DNA of 64,000 nucleotides from Kiloniella spongiae. GTDB lineage: Bacteria > Pseudomonadota > Alphaproteobacteria > Kiloniellales > Kiloniellaceae. The stretch covers positions 1 through 64,000 of the forward strand of contig NZ_LAQL01000013.1 of assembly GCF_001026905.1 (NCBI RefSeq), written 5' to 3'. The position numbers were made by a program, and so were the translations under genes. Under the pieces are notes generated by a model that was not told the DNA's origin, made no database searches, and worked only from the letters and a program-made list of their open reading frames with translations. Shown here in pieces: positions 36,652-45,431 of the stretch; position 1 is the stretch's first letter; every line of letters starts with the position of its first letter.

Positions 36652-37119
36652 TTAGTCAATTTCTGCTACACAATCGACTTCAACCGCAATGCCAAGTGGC
36701 AAACTTGGGGCTGAAACGGCTGCGCGGGCGTGAACGCCCTTGTCACCGAAAACTTCAACCATAAGGTCGGACACACCGTTGATCACTTTAGGCTGATCAA
36801 CAAAGTCAGGTGTGGAGTTAACAAAACCGCCAAGTTTCACGATGCGCTTTACGCGATCGAGATTACCATCTGTTGCCGCGCTAAGCTGTGCAATGATGTT
36901 GATACCGCAAAGACGAGCTGCTTCCTGACCTTCTTCAACCGACATGTTGTCGCCAAGCTTACCTTTGTAGAGGACTTCGCCGTCTTTAATGGTGATTTGG
37001 CCGGAAATAAAAACGGTGTTGCCAGAGGTTACGTAACCAACATAGTTCGCAACTGCTTTTGCAGGTTGAGGGACTTCAATTCCAAGTTCTTTCAAACGGG
37101 CATCAACTGTACCAGTCAT
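36652..37119 (-). CDS. RidA family protein
   Basis: A 155-aa member of the YjgF/YER057c/UK114 family, which hydrolyses reactive enamine/imine intermediates made by PLP enzymes. It is the 150-residue YjgF-like subgroup: KELGIEVPQPAKAVANYVGY, SGNTVFISGQITIKDG, AARLCGINIIAQLSAA, VKLGGFVNSTPDF and the C-terminal AVSAPSLPLGIAVEVDCVAEI. The canonical Arg of active RidA lies in the terminal-strand region HARAAVSAPSLPLG, consistent with activity. Ribosome site AAGGA. A monocistronic unit with its own terminator. Confidence 0.92.
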   Translation of the reverse strand: MTGTVDARLKELGIEVPQPAKAVANYVGYVTSGNTVFISGQITIKDGEVLYKGKLGDNMSVEEGQEAARLCGINIIAQLSAATDGNLDRVKRIVKLGGFVNSTPDFVDQPKVINGVSDLMVEVFGDKGVHARAAVSAPSLPLGIAVEVDCVAEID

Positions 37120-37603
37120 GGCTCTATCCTTATTCGTTTTATACGTTACATTTTTAAGAACGCGCCCCTTTATATAGGGATCTCGTTTATACTCTGGGAC
37201 GTGTCCTCAAGTCTTGTGTAAAAGCCAACAGTTCTATGATTGATTGCATAGATGGTCTGCCTTGCGCTCTCTTCAACTTAAAAAACTGCGCGAATTTTAT
37301 CGCTCCTGCTTCCAGACGCAAGCAAAGTTCGCAAAAGAGCATCAAAAAACAGGGTTTTTAAATCCAGTCATCGCATTTGAGGAACATTGTGTCGTTTATG
37401 TTCTACTGATTTTTGCGAATCTGGAAGGTGATTAGAAAGGAAACTGGTGCGCAAAAAATACAAAAAGGGTGACCAAAGTCACCCTTTTTGCTGCGAAGAA
37501 ACGGGAAGCGACAAGAGAGATCTAGATCCTGTCGCGCTCACCGCACCTCTATCAGTCATCCCTCACGATGCCCCCACCGCGATGACTGAAAAACTGCTCC
37601 GGT
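37120..37603. other. intergenic region nrdJ-ridA
   Basis: 484 bases. Two terminators belong to nrdJ (37589-37612 and 37462-37489). Between them a 9-bp inverted repeat pairs TCAGTCATC (37552-37560) with GATGACTGA (37581-37589). The remaining 300 bases next to ridA contain no convincing gene; a 63-codon plus-strand frame at 37244-37435 has no ribosome site or recognisable features. Confidence 0.5.
37462..37489 (-). terminator. second terminator downstream of nrdJ
   Basis: A perfect 12-bp stem, AAAAAGGGTGAC / GTCACCCTTTTT, with a CAAA loop; T-runs on both strands. It lies 115 bases past the nrdJ stop. Confidence 0.85.
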
Positions 37604-37612
37604 TTAGGAGCA
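37589..37612 (-). terminator. terminator hairpin containing the nrdJ stop codon
   Basis: Read on the minus strand, TGCTCC TAAACC GGAGCA is followed by GTTTTT. The nrdJ TAA stop lies in the loop, so translation and termination overlap. The stem has only 6 bp, so it may be leaky, with the second terminator as backup. Confidence 0.55.
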
Positions 37613-40600
37613 ACCTGTTGTCCCGCCGCAAGTATCGCATTTGAGGCAAGTACCGTTACGGACAAGGGTAAAGTTTCCACACTCAGGGCAAGAGTCGCCT
37701 TCGTAGCCTTTCATACGGGCTTCACGAACTTTTTCCATGCGTGGGTTTGCAGTTTTTGTTGTGGTGGTTTCCACAACAGTTTCTGTTGTCGTTGGTGCCG
37801 GAGTTGTAACTTCTTGAATTGCTTCGGCCGTTACTGCAGAGGCTACGATTTCTTCAGCAGGACGACCACCATTTACAACCATCAACTTGTTACGGACGTA
37901 ACCTGTGGAGGCCACACGACGGACAGTTTCCGCAACAGCATCCTCTGGCTTGGGCGGGTTGCTCTCGCCGTGACCTTTACCCAGCGTATCCGGTGTGATG
38001 TCTGCTGGTTCCACATGGGCCAGGTCGTTACGACCAAGGTAGGAAACAGCCAATTCACGGAAGAGGTAATCAAGAATGGACGTTGCCATCTTGATGACGT
38101 CGTTGCCTTCGACCATACCTGATGGTTCAAAGCGGGTGAAGGTGTAGGCCTCGACATACTCTTCCAATGGAACACCGTATTGCAGGCCGATGGAAATTGC
38201 GATGGCAAAGTTATTCATCAAGCTGCGGAAGGCTGCGCCTTCTTTGTGCATATCGACAAAGATCTCGCCGAGTTCACCGTCTTCGTACTCACCCGTCCGC
38301 AGGTAAACCTTGTGGCCACCAACGATGGCTTTTTGTGTGTAGCCCTTACGACGTGCTGGAAGTTTTTTACGTTCGGTAATGGTCTTCTCGATAACGCGTT
38401 CGATGATGCGTTCGGCAACAATCTCGACACGTTTTGCAGAAGATGCTGCTTCCATTTCATCTTGTTCGTCTTCGTCGAGTTCCAAAAGAACACCCGAAGA
38501 AAGCGGCTGAGACAGTTTGGAACCATCGCGGTACAGTGCATTGGCTTTCAGGCCGAGCTTCCATGACAGCATGTAAGCATCTTTACAATCGTCGATGACG
38601 GCATTTGCGGGCATGTTGATTGTTTTGGAAATCGCACCTGAAATAAACGGCTGAGACGCCGCCATCATACGAATGTGGCTTTCGGCAGAAAGGAAGCGCT
38701 TGCCGGTTTTACCGCACGGGTTCGCACAATCGAAGATCGATAGATGCTCGTCTTTCAGATGTGGTGAGCCTTCGAGAGTCATGGAGCCGGTGCAATGGAT
38801 GTTTGCAGCATCGATGTCTTTGCGGCTGAAGCCAAGTTCAACAAGCATGTCAAAGTTCATGTCGTTGAGCTGTTCATCTTTAAAGCCCAATACTTTTTTG
38901 CACAGATCATCACCAAGAGTCCATTTGTTGAAAATGAACTTGATGTCAAAGGCACTGCCGAGACCAGCTTCGATCGCTGCGATTGCTTCGTCTGTAAAAC
39001 CTTTGGCTTTTAGGCTGTCATGGTTGATACCCGGTGCATCTTTCAACGTGCCATGTCCAACAGCGAACTTGATGATTTCATCAATTTGTTGATCGCTGTA
39101 GCCAAGGTTGCTTAGAGCTCCCGGTACTGTACGGTTAATGATCTTGAAATAGCCACCACCAGCAAGCTTCTTGAACTTCACGAGGGCAAAGTCAGGCTCG
39201 ATACCTGTGGTATCACAATCCATAACAAGACCAATTGTCCCTGTCGGGGCGATTACAGTGGTCTGTGCGTTACGATAACCGTGTTTTTCACCGAGTTCCA
39301 GAGCCTGATCCCAAGCGGCTTTGGCTGCTTCGACCATGTTTTGATCAGGGCAATCTTTGGCAACAATTGGCACAGGTAGAACTTCGAGTTCTTCATAGCC
39401 AGCTTCTTCGCCATAGGCCGCACGACGGTGGTTGCGCATTACACGCAGCATGTCTTTTTTGTTGAGATCGTAGCGTTTGAACGCACCGAGCTCACCAGCC
39501 ATTTCAGCAGATGTGGCATAGGCTGTACCGGTCATGATCGCACTTAGGGTCGCACAGATTGCACGGCCTTCGTCTGAATCATAGGAAACGCCTGTGGACA
39601 TCAACATACCGCCGATGTTGGCAAAGCCGAGACCCAGTGTGCGGAACTCATAAGAATATTGCGCGATGGATTTTGACGGGAACTGAGCCATCAAAACGGA
39701 AATTTCAAGCGCGATGGTCCACAGACGTGTTGTGTGGGTGTAAGCTTCTATATCAAAGCTGCCGTCTTCGCGCAGGAAGGTCATCAGGTTCATGGAGGCC
39801 AGATTACAGGCCGTATCATCCAGGAACATGTATTCAGAACAAGGGTTGGAACCGTTAATACGCCCAGATTTAGGGCAGGTATGCCATTCGTTAATCGTGG
39901 TGTCGTATTGGATGCCGGGATCAGCACAGGCCCAGGCTGCGTGTGAGATTTGGTCCCAAAGATCACGTGCCTTAACCGTTTTCTGTACTTTTCCATCAGA
40001 GCGGCGGATCAAATCCCAGTCGCTGTCTTCTTCCAGCTTTTGGAAGAAACCGTTAGCAACACGCACAGAATTGTTTGAGTTTTGACCAGATACAGTTAGG
40101 TAAGCATCTGAATCCCAGTCGGTGTTGTAGGTTTCAAACTCAATGTTTGAGAAGCCTTGTGCCGCGAACTGAAGAACACGCTGAACGTAGCTCATGGGAA
40201 CTTCGTGACTGCGGGCTGCTTTGATAGCTGCTTTCAGTGTGGTGTTCTTGCGTGGGTCAACACGATCTTTACCGGATAGCTGGTCAGTATTACAGGCGGC
40301 CATGATCTTGGTCAGATGTGTCTGACAGATTTTAGAACCGGCAACGAGAGCAGCAACTTTTTGCTCTTCGACAACTTTCCAATTGATGTATTCTTCGATA
40401 TCCGGGTGGTCCAGATCAACTGTTACCATCTTGGCAGCGCGTCGGGTGGTACCGCCTGATTTGATTGCACCAGCAGCACGGTCGCCAATTTTCAGGAAGC
40501 TCATCAGACCGGAAGACTTACCACCACCGGATAGAGGTTCTGCAGCACCGCGAACACGAGAGAAGTTTGTGCCAGTACCCGAGCCATATTTAAATAGACG

Positions 40601-41266
40601 CGCTTCACGAACCCAAAGATCCATAATACCGTTTTCATTTACCAGATCATCGTCAACGGATTGAATGAAGCAGGCATGTGGCTGCGGATGTTCGTATGAT
40701 GATTTTGATTTGGTGAGCTTGCCAGATTTGTAATCAACATAGTGGTGACCTTGGCCGGGACCGTCGATACCATATGCCCAATGCAGGCCGGTATTGAACC
40801 ATTGTGGAGAGTTTGGTGCTGTCATCTGATTGGTGAGCATATAGCGCATTTCATCAAAATAGGTGCGAGCGTCTTCTTCACTGTCGAAATAGCCGCCTTT
40901 CCAGCCCCAATAGGTCCAGGTACCTGCCAAGCGATCAAAAACCTGTTTAGCAGAAGTTTCGCCAATGATGCGCTCATCTTCGGGGATGTCAGACATTGCA
41001 TCGTGATCGGGCTCTGATCGCCACAACCATGAGGGGATAGAGTTTTCTTCTACACGTTTAAGTTTTTGAGGGATACCGCGTTTGCGGAAGTACTTCTGTG
41101 CGATAATATCGCAAGCCACTTGGCTCCAGCTTGCTGGAACTTCAATGTCCTTAGCCTGGAAGACTATAGAGCCATCCGGATTTTTGATTTCACTAGTTGT
41201 TAAGCGAAATTCAATTGCGTCGTAGACGTCTTTCCCGGTTTCCGTAAAGCGACGTGCGATGCGCAT
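37604..41266 (-). CDS. nrdJ: vitamin B12-dependent ribonucleotide reductase, class II
   Basis: A 1220-aa adenosylcobalamin-dependent ribonucleotide reductase that makes deoxyribonucleotides with or without oxygen. The N-terminus ([20 protein letters not shown]) is that of the large alphaproteobacterial NrdJ. Catalytic-domain phrases are [41 protein letters not shown] with the active-site cysteine, and [20 protein letters not shown]. The C-terminus has an alanine/threonine-rich linker and a four-cysteine zinc-type tail ([10 protein letters not shown], then CLKCDTCG). The length agrees with the long form (about 1200 aa). Ribosome site AAAGGGG. NrdR-like boxes and a DnaA box lie upstream. No cobalamin riboswitch is evident, as expected if regulation is through NrdR. 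Confidence 0.96.
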   Translation of the reverse strand: MRIARRFTETGKDVYDAIEFRLTTSEIKNPDGSIVFQAKDIEVPASWSQVACDIIAQKYFRKRGIPQKLKRVEENSIPSWLWRSEPDHDAMSDIPEDERIIGETSAKQVFDRLAGTWTYWGWKGGYFDSEEDARTYFDEMRYMLTNQMTAPNSPQWFNTGLHWAYGIDGPGQGHHYVDYKSGKLTKSKSSYEHPQPHACFIQSVDDDLVNENGIMDLWVREARLFKYGSGTGTNFSRVRGAAEPLSGGGKSSGLMSFLKIGDRAAGAIKSGGTTRRAAKMVTVDLDHPDIEEYINWKVVEEQKVAALVAGSKICQTHLTKIMAACNTDQLSGKDRVDPRKNTTLKAAIKAARSHEVPMSYVQRVLQFAAQGFSNIEFETYNTDWDSDAYLTVSGQNSNNSVRVANGFFQKLEEDSDWDLIRRSDGKVQKTVKARDLWDQISHAAWACADPGIQYDTTINEWHTCPKSGRINGSNPCSEYMFLDDTACNLASMNLMTFLREDGSFDIEAYTHTTRLWTIALEISVLMAQFPSKSIAQYSYEFRTLGLGFANIGGMLMSTGVSYDSDEGRAICATLSAIMTGTAYATSAEMAGELGAFKRYDLNKKDMLRVMRNHRRAAYGEEAGYEELEVLPVPIVAKDCPDQNMVEAAKAAWDQALELGEKHGYRNAQTTVIAPTGTIGLVMDCDTTGIEPDFALVKFKKLAGGGYFKIINRTVPGALSNLGYSDQQIDEIIKFAVGHGTLKDAPGINHDSLKAKGFTDEAIAAIEAGLGSAFDIKFIFNKWTLGDDLCKKVLGFKDEQLNDMNFDMLVELGFSRKDIDAANIHCTGSMTLEGSPHLKDEHLSIFDCANPCGKTGKRFLSAESHIRMMAASQPFISGAISKTINMPANAVIDDCKDAYMLSWKLGLKANALYRDGSKLSQPLSSGVLLELDEDEQDEMEAASSAKRVEIVAERIIERVIEKTITERKKLPARRKGYTQKAIVGGHKVYLRTGEYEDGELGEIFVDMHKEGAAFRSLMNNFAIAISIGLQYGVPLEEYVEAYTFTRFEPSGMVEGNDVIKMATSILDYLFRELAVSYLGRNDLAHVEPADITPDTLGKGHGESNPPKPEDAVAETVRRVASTGYVRNKLMVVNGGRPAEEIVASAVTAEAIQEVTTPAPTTTETVVETTTTKTANPRMEKVREARMKGYEGDSCPECGNFTLVRNGTCLKCDTCGGTTGCS

Positions 41267-41882
41267 GCCGTATCCCCTTTAAATATAACAAGACTCGTTA
41301 ATAAAGCTCCGGAAACAAGGGTGTTGATATCCTATTCCAGAGCTCACTCATATCACTCGGCCCACAAGTCTAGGACTCTGCGGGTTTCTGCAGGTAGAAG
41401 CACATTTTGTTGATCTGAAGTGATTTAACCACAATATTTGGTTGTCGTCATCACTATTTTGCGTATTGACACACAATTTTTTGCGTCCCGGGGCTTGAAT
41501 AAGCCTGTGGATAAATCTGTTGATGATAAGAGGACGAAATCTATTGTGTTTGAAAAGTGGCGGAAAAATCAAACTCTTTAACGGATATCTAAAATGCAAT
41601 TTTATTTATTTAAAAATGTGTAAAAAGTATCTCGGACGATTTCGAATCTGGTTGGAATATTCCCGTGTGAACAGTGTCAGGTTTTCATTACCGATTCGTG
41701 TCAGTAAAAAGAAAATTAAACGGTTACATTTAAGGGCGGAACCAAAGTTATGGAGCTGTGTTTCTGTAAATGCCTAAAATATATAGCTCTAACCAATAGG
41801 TTGTAGTAACAAAAAAATACGTGAAATAGTTTTCTCTAAATCAATGAGAGAATTGAAAAGAGGCAGAGATTGATTCCGTGGG
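41267..41882. other. intergenic region upstream of nrdJ
   Basis: 616 bases. The nrdJ-proximal part holds the NrdR/DnaA-like sites (41429-41514). A weak hairpin near 41305-41345 could lie in the nrdJ leader. From 41520 to 41882 the sequence is AT-rich without a credible gene; an 85-codon plus-strand frame at 41520-41777 has no ribosome site or domain. Confidence 0.5.
41429..41514 (-). promoter_or_regulatory. NrdR-like boxes and a DnaA box upstream of nrdJ
   Basis: Two partial palindromes fit the NrdR consensus (ACACWATATATWGTGT): CCACAATATTTGGTTG (41429-41444, about 11 of 16) and ACACAATTTTTTGCGT (41471-41486, about 13 of 16). They start 42 bases apart, that is four helical turns, as expected for paired NrdR sites. 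Twenty bases further upstream is TGTGGATAA (41506-41514), a perfect DnaA box on the minus strand. NrdR represses ribonucleotide reductase genes; DnaA controls nrdAB in E. coli. Sites are seen, binding is inferred. Confidence 0.6.
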
Positions 41883-42833
41883 TTAAGCTGTCGGCACTCG
41901 AACCGGGCGATAGCAGGAAATAACAACGGCGCTTAATACAAAAAGCGACCCGATTATCTGGGACTTGTTCAAGGTTTCGTTTAAAATAATGACTGCGGTG
42001 ATGATGGTGACAACAGGCTCTATATTAAAGAGCATGGCTGTTCTGGAAGGGCCAACAAAGTTGACGGTTGTTATTTGCCCCAAAGTCGCCAGCAGATAAA
42101 GCAAGGCAATCGCGATAGAGAGGGACCAGCCAAGCGATTGATCTGTCCATTCGTTTGGTAAGCTGATGTTGTCGTCAAAGAGAAGATACATACAGGTTAA
42201 AACTGTTGCGACGATATTGACGTAAAATACAATCGTCAGATTGGGAACATGACTTACCACTGATCTGCTGACAATTAATGTCCCGGATATGGAAAGAGTT
42301 GCCCCCATAACGAATAGAACACCCCGCCAGTCCAGTTCTTCTATGTTGGTGCCCAGCGCAATTGTAATACCAGTAAAGGCAAGGATGGAAAGGCCTAGTT
42401 GAATGAGGCTTGGCAGGCGTCTTTGTAACAACGGATCAATTACGGTGACAATAACAGGATAGGTATAGAACAGGATAGCACCTAGGCTAACAGGTATATA
42501 GGTGACGGCGGAAAGGTAACAGACCGTAACGCTGAAAATAAGCAGCCCCATACTACAGAGGGGGAGAATTTTATTTCTAGGTACGATTAATGTACTTCGG
42601 CTGACAAGCACGATAGCCGCCATAAGCAAACTGCCAAGTACAAAGCGCATGATTGTTGCGCTACTGGCTGTAACACCGATGGCATGTGCAAAAGGAAAAA
42701 TTGGCGTAATCAGCCCGAACGCAGTCCCTCCAGCAAGACCAGTGGCAATGCCGAAGAGTGGAGGCTTTTGGGCTTTTGCATTATTCACAATAATACTCTT
42801 TAGAATGTTCGGGGTAACGGCACTTACGTTCAA
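41883..42833 (-). CDS. EamA/DMT-family transporter
   Basis: A 316-aa inner-membrane transporter with ten helices in two EamA halves (about residues 22-155 and 170-308). The second half contains VGPSRTAMLFNIEPVVTII, the typical EamA signature around helix 9, and ends in ILNETLNKSQIIGSLFVLSAV. The ORF begins with a TTG at 42833; the ribosome site is poor and an internal start around residue 16-20 is possible. Two perfect tandem 11-bp repeats lie about 40-60 bases upstream. It differs in sequence from the other EamA protein in the window. Substrate unknown. Confidence 0.85.
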   Translation of the reverse strand: MNVSAVTPNILKSIIVNNAKAQKPPLFGIATGLAGGTAFGLITPIFPFAHAIGVTASSATIMRFVLGSLLMAAIVLVSRSTLIVPRNKILPLCSMGLLIFSVTVCYLSAVTYIPVSLGAILFYTYPVIVTVIDPLLQRRLPSLIQLGLSILAFTGITIALGTNIEELDWRGVLFVMGATLSISGTLIVSRSVVSHVPNLTIVFYVNIVATVLTCMYLLFDDNISLPNEWTDQSLGWSLSIAIALLYLLATLGQITTVNFVGPSRTAMLFNIEPVVTIITAVIILNETLNKSQIIGSLFVLSAVVISCYRPVRVPTA

Positions 42834-43175
42834 TCTACTATTTTTCGGACCGCCCTGATTATTTTTGATGACGATTATCTGACGATTATCCCTGGCGCAA
42901 CGGCGACGATCTGATTGCCATTATCTACAAGGCACTATCCGTCTATGGTGACTTAAGCTCTTTTTAAGTCCTACCGCAAGGGAAAGCACATGTGAGATTT
43001 GCTGGATTTAGTAAATTTCAAACGGCGTGACTTTTGGCCCAGTGTCACCAGTGTCAATTGGCGCAGTGTTAAAAAAAACATCGAGACGTGTATCATCCCA
43101 CTGTCTGTGTTATCTAAACTTCAGAATAAAAACTGCATTATCAATAGATCAAAAGACCGGAGTGAAAACGGCTGC
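42834..43175. other. divergent intergenic region, EamA / Ldh2-like gene
   Basis: 342 bases between divergent genes. It contains a perfect tandem 11-bp repeat (42869-42890) and three spaced CAGTGT words at about 43038-43068. The plus-strand reading frame of the next gene is open back to 42999 but has no ribosome site or protein-like composition there, so I treat it as non-coding. Confidence 0.5.
42869..42890. repeat. perfect 11-bp tandem repeat
   Basis: TGACGATTATC occurs twice without a gap (42869-42879 and 42880-42890), 36 bases upstream of the EamA start. The 11-bp period is close to one helical turn, fitting a direct-repeat protein-binding site near the promoter. Confidence 0.7.
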
Positions 43176-44045
43176 ATGAGAGTTTCCCTAATAGATTTTC
43201 GCGATAAACTTGAAGATTGCCTGGAGGCCAGAGGTGCGCAGGAAATTACCCTTGATCGAGCTTCGACCATGGTGCAATGGGCAGAACGTATTCACCGCTG
43301 TGGCATTCGCTTCCTGGCTAAAAACAAAAGTGCGTATAGTCAGACGGATATGACTAAAATTGAGCAGTTATCCGAACAGGGAAACACGGTTTTTCTGGAT
43401 GCAAAGGGGCAGTCATTGGCCGTTGCAGGTATTCAGGCGATGGAAAAAGCCAGCCTTAATGCAAAAGATCAGGGCATGGGACTTGCCGTTATCTCTAATG
43501 TTTGTGATTTGGTTGGCTTGGGGCAACTGGTTGAAGAGGCGATGCAAGATGGTTTGGCTTGCTTTGCTACCTTTGCGGTTGATCAAGTTTCCGAAGAAGG
43601 TCAGATCCTGACGGAGCTTTATGGTAATTGTCGCGGTATCATTGGTGTGCCTGGTGATGAAGAAGATCTTTATATCGAACTTTATGGTTTGCCGGTTAGC
43701 CATGATGCTTTTATGCAAGGTATAACGCCGGGAAACATTGGCGAGTTGGTTGTCAGTGCCCTGACTAAATCAGATCTGACTAAATCAGACCCTAATAAAT
43801 CAGATAAGCAGGTGCCGGGCTGTACGCTCTTGGTTTTGGATCTTCCCCAGCTTTACCCCGATATGATTAAAGGTCTTGAAGCTGGTGTTTCTACGGCACC
43901 TGCACGCTTGTTTAACCCCGCAGATCAGATCGCACGAAATCAGGATATCGCAGAAGAAGGGTATCAAGTTGAAGAGGGGGATTGGAACATGATCTGTGCA
44001 CAAGAAGGGCTTACAACTGTTTCAAAAGAGGACGCGGAGGCGTAG
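43176..44045 (+). CDS. divergent Ldh2-fold protein, probably non-catalytic
   Basis: A 289-aa cytoplasmic protein of uncertain identity. It can be matched by eye to the malate/L-lactate dehydrogenase-2 family: MRVSLIDFRDKLEDCL at the start, TVFLDAKGQSLAVAGIQAME and GMGLAVISN in the middle, and the C-terminal LFNPADQIARNQDIAEEGY. The catalytic histidines of that family are absent: GIRFLAK replaces GIHSHG and NVCDLVGL replaces the usual GHSG segment. Low-complexity repeats LTKSD-LTKSD-PNKSD interrupt the C-terminal part. The start ATG at 43176 is the first with protein-like sequence after it. If the match is right, it is a pseudoenzyme or binds a different ligand. Confidence 0.6.
   Translation: MRVSLIDFRDKLEDCLEARGAQEITLDRASTMVQWAERIHRCGIRFLAKNKSAYSQTDMTKIEQLSEQGNTVFLDAKGQSLAVAGIQAMEKASLNAKDQGMGLAVISNVCDLVGLGQLVEEAMQDGLACFATFAVDQVSEEGQILTELYGNCRGIIGVPGDEEDLYIELYGLPVSHDAFMQGITPGNIGELVVSALTKSDLTKSDPNKSDKQVPGCTLLVLDLPQLYPDMIKGLEAGVSTAPARLFNPADQIARNQDIAEEGYQVEEGDWNMICAQEGLTTVSKEDAEA
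43761..43805 (+). repeat. in-frame 15-bp tandem repeat in coding sequence
   Basis: Three 15-bp units (43761-43775, 43776-43790, 43791-43805), the first two almost identical, encode LTKSD, LTKSD and PNKSD. In-frame period and high identity indicate recent slippage expansion; copy number may vary between strains. Confidence 0.85.
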
Positions 44046-44166
44046 CTGGGTAAAATTTACGTCATTTTTGCGCCCTTTAGGCTGGACTGAACGGGGTTGC
44101 AGTGTAATATTCAGCGCTGAACGATAAGTAGCGTTTCTATAATGATACTTGTTATTTACGAACAAA

Positions 44167-44200
44167 GAACAGCTGTCTTAAGTCGCTGTTCATAAGACAG
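44167..44200 (+). other. alternative hairpins in the NDUFA12 leader
   Basis: Two interlocking stems share bases: GAACAGC (44167-44173) with GCTGTTC (44185-44191), and CTGTCTTA (44173-44180) with TAAGACAG (44193-44200). The connecting loops (0 and 1 base) are too short for both to form as a pseudoknot, so they are probably mutually exclusive. The element lies about 45 bases before the next gene. Confidence 0.45.
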
Positions 44201-44245
44201 ATATATAAGAATAGGGTTAGAACCCAATTCAATTAAGGAAGAGAT

Positions 44246-44626
44246 ATGGCTGGAACTCCTCTTGGAACTCGTCTGTTCACATGGCTCAAAGGTGAGTTGG
44301 TTGGGCAAGATAAGGACGGCAACAAGTTCTATCGCACCAAGGGTGGCAGTGAAGTACATAAGAATAGCCTACGGTCAGAACGTCGTTGGGTCATTTATAA
44401 TGGAGAGCCGGAAGCAAGTCGCGTTTCCGCTGACTGGCATGCCTGGATACATCACACAACGGACGAATTACCACCCGAAGGCGGTTACGCCAAACACGCG
44501 TGGCAGCAGGAACATCAACCAAATAAAACGGGTACAGCCGAAGCATACCGTCCACAAGGAAGTATGTTAAAGGCAGGTGACCGTCCACGTGTTTCGGGTG
44601 ATTATGACGCTTGGCAGCCTGAATAA
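44246..44626 (+). CDS. NADH:ubiquinone oxidoreductase subunit NDUFA12
   Basis: A 126-aa accessory subunit of respiratory complex I, one of the few shared between alphaproteobacteria and mitochondria (bovine B17.2). Diagnostic phrases are FTWLKGELVGQDKDGNKFYR, RRWVIYNGEPEASRVSADWH, AWIHHTTDELPP and, at the C-terminus, the proline-glycine-rich segment ending DYDAWQPE. Length is normal (about 125-135). Good ribosome site AAGGAAG. The downstream mlaD and DUF2155 genes are its usual alphaproteobacterial neighbours. The nuo operon itself is not in the window. Confidence 0.93.
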   Translation: MAGTPLGTRLFTWLKGELVGQDKDGNKFYRTKGGSEVHKNSLRSERRWVIYNGEPEASRVSADWHAWIHHTTDELPPEGGYAKHAWQQEHQPNKTGTAEAYRPQGSMLKAGDRPRVSGDYDAWQPE

Positions 44627-44712
44627 ATTATAGTCATTCAAGGTAGAGGTTGGTTTTTCCAGAACTTCTGCCTTTATTTTTCAAACTCAATTTTCCTTCG
44701 TAGGTGAACTCG

Positions 44713-45162
44713 ATGAATAGAAGTATTGTTGAAACGATTATTGGCGGGCTTGTTTTGCTTGTTGCTGTTTCCTTTGGCTTCTTCGCTTTTAGCAGTAATT
44801 CAGGCGGATCTTCTACCGGATACGAAGTTGTTGCTGAGTTCGATAATGCCAGTGGTTTGGTTTCAGGTACGGATGTCGAAATCGCAGGGGTAAAGGTTGG
44901 CACAGTTCTTCACCAAGAACTGGATAAAGACACCTATTTTGCTGTTGTGACGCTTTTGATTGACGATGATATCAAGCTTCCCAAGGGAACTTCGGCGCGC
45001 ATTCTCTCTGACAGTTTGTTGGGTGGAAATTTTGTCAGCCTTGAACCGGGCGGGGAAGACGACTATATCGAAGCGGGTGGATCAATTGATGATACCCAAG
45101 GTTCGGTGAATCTTATGGATCTTCTTGGGCGTTTTGTCTTCTCTTCTGCCGATAGTGATTGA
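44713..45162 (+). CDS. mlaD: MlaD-type phospholipid-transport MCE protein
   Basis: A 149-aa inner-membrane MCE-domain protein that, with MlaFEB, moves phospholipids between membranes. One N-terminal helix (about residues 8-26) anchors it. The MCE domain reads YEVVAEFDNASGLVSGTDVE, IAGVKVGTV, then the late strands ARILSDSLLGGNFVSLEPGG. Length is normal for MlaD. The start ATG at 44713 has TAGGTGA upstream; an in-frame GTG three codons earlier is less likely. Notably mlaE, mlaF and mlaC are not adjacent, so it is encoded apart from the rest of the transporter. Confidence 0.9.
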   Translation: MNRSIVETIIGGLVLLVAVSFGFFAFSSNSGGSSTGYEVVAEFDNASGLVSGTDVEIAGVKVGTVLHQELDKDTYFAVVTLLIDDDIKLPKGTSARILSDSLLGGNFVSLEPGGEDDYIEAGGSIDDTQGSVNLMDLLGRFVFSSADSD

Positions 45163-45200
45163 TCATAGATTTCAAAAGATAATTTTAGGGCGGGATAACT

Positions 45201-45431
45201 ATGGCAGAGAAGACAAAATCATCAACTGTCTGGCGCCAACCTGATGGCGAGCCTCTTTCCTGCCTTGAAAAGATCAAAGTCTTAAATGAAAATCTCGAAG
45301 AAATAAGAGAACTTTCACAAGACGCATTGGAAGATGCTGTTCTTATGGGAGGAGACGAAGATCAGTTGCGAGAGGTTTTAAAGGCCATTGTTGATGAGCT
45401 TGTGAATCCTTATGCGTCAAAAAAACACTGA
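45201..45431 (+). CDS. small acidic helical protein
   Basis: A 76-aa protein, mostly helical and acidic (LEKIKVLNENLEEIRELSQD, then DALEDAVLMGGDEDQLREVL). I do not recognise a named family. It lies between mlaD and DUF2155 in the same orientation, and its last 20 bases overlap the DUF2155 start, so translation is probably coupled. The ribosome site is AGGGCGGG. No signal peptide or membrane helix. Confidence 0.75.
   Translation: MAEKTKSSTVWRQPDGEPLSCLEKIKVLNENLEEIRELSQDALEDAVLMGGDEDQLREVLKAIVDELVNPYASKKH

Noticed and set aside
37244-37435. 63-codon plus-strand frame between nrdJ and ridA
   Set aside because: No ribosome site, irregular composition and no family; the region is better explained as intergenic.
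41267-41428. Possible cobalamin riboswitch in front of the B12-dependent nrdJ
   Set aside because: I looked for a B12-box-like GCCACTG and the branched structure and found neither.
41520-41777. 85-codon plus-strand frame upstream of nrdJ
   Set aside because: Basic, low-complexity translation without ribosome site; probably AT-rich non-coding DNA.
44167-44200. H-type pseudoknot in the NDUFA12 leader
   Set aside because: The stems have the right order, but loops of 0 and 1 base cannot span 7-8-bp stems, so only one stem can form at a time.
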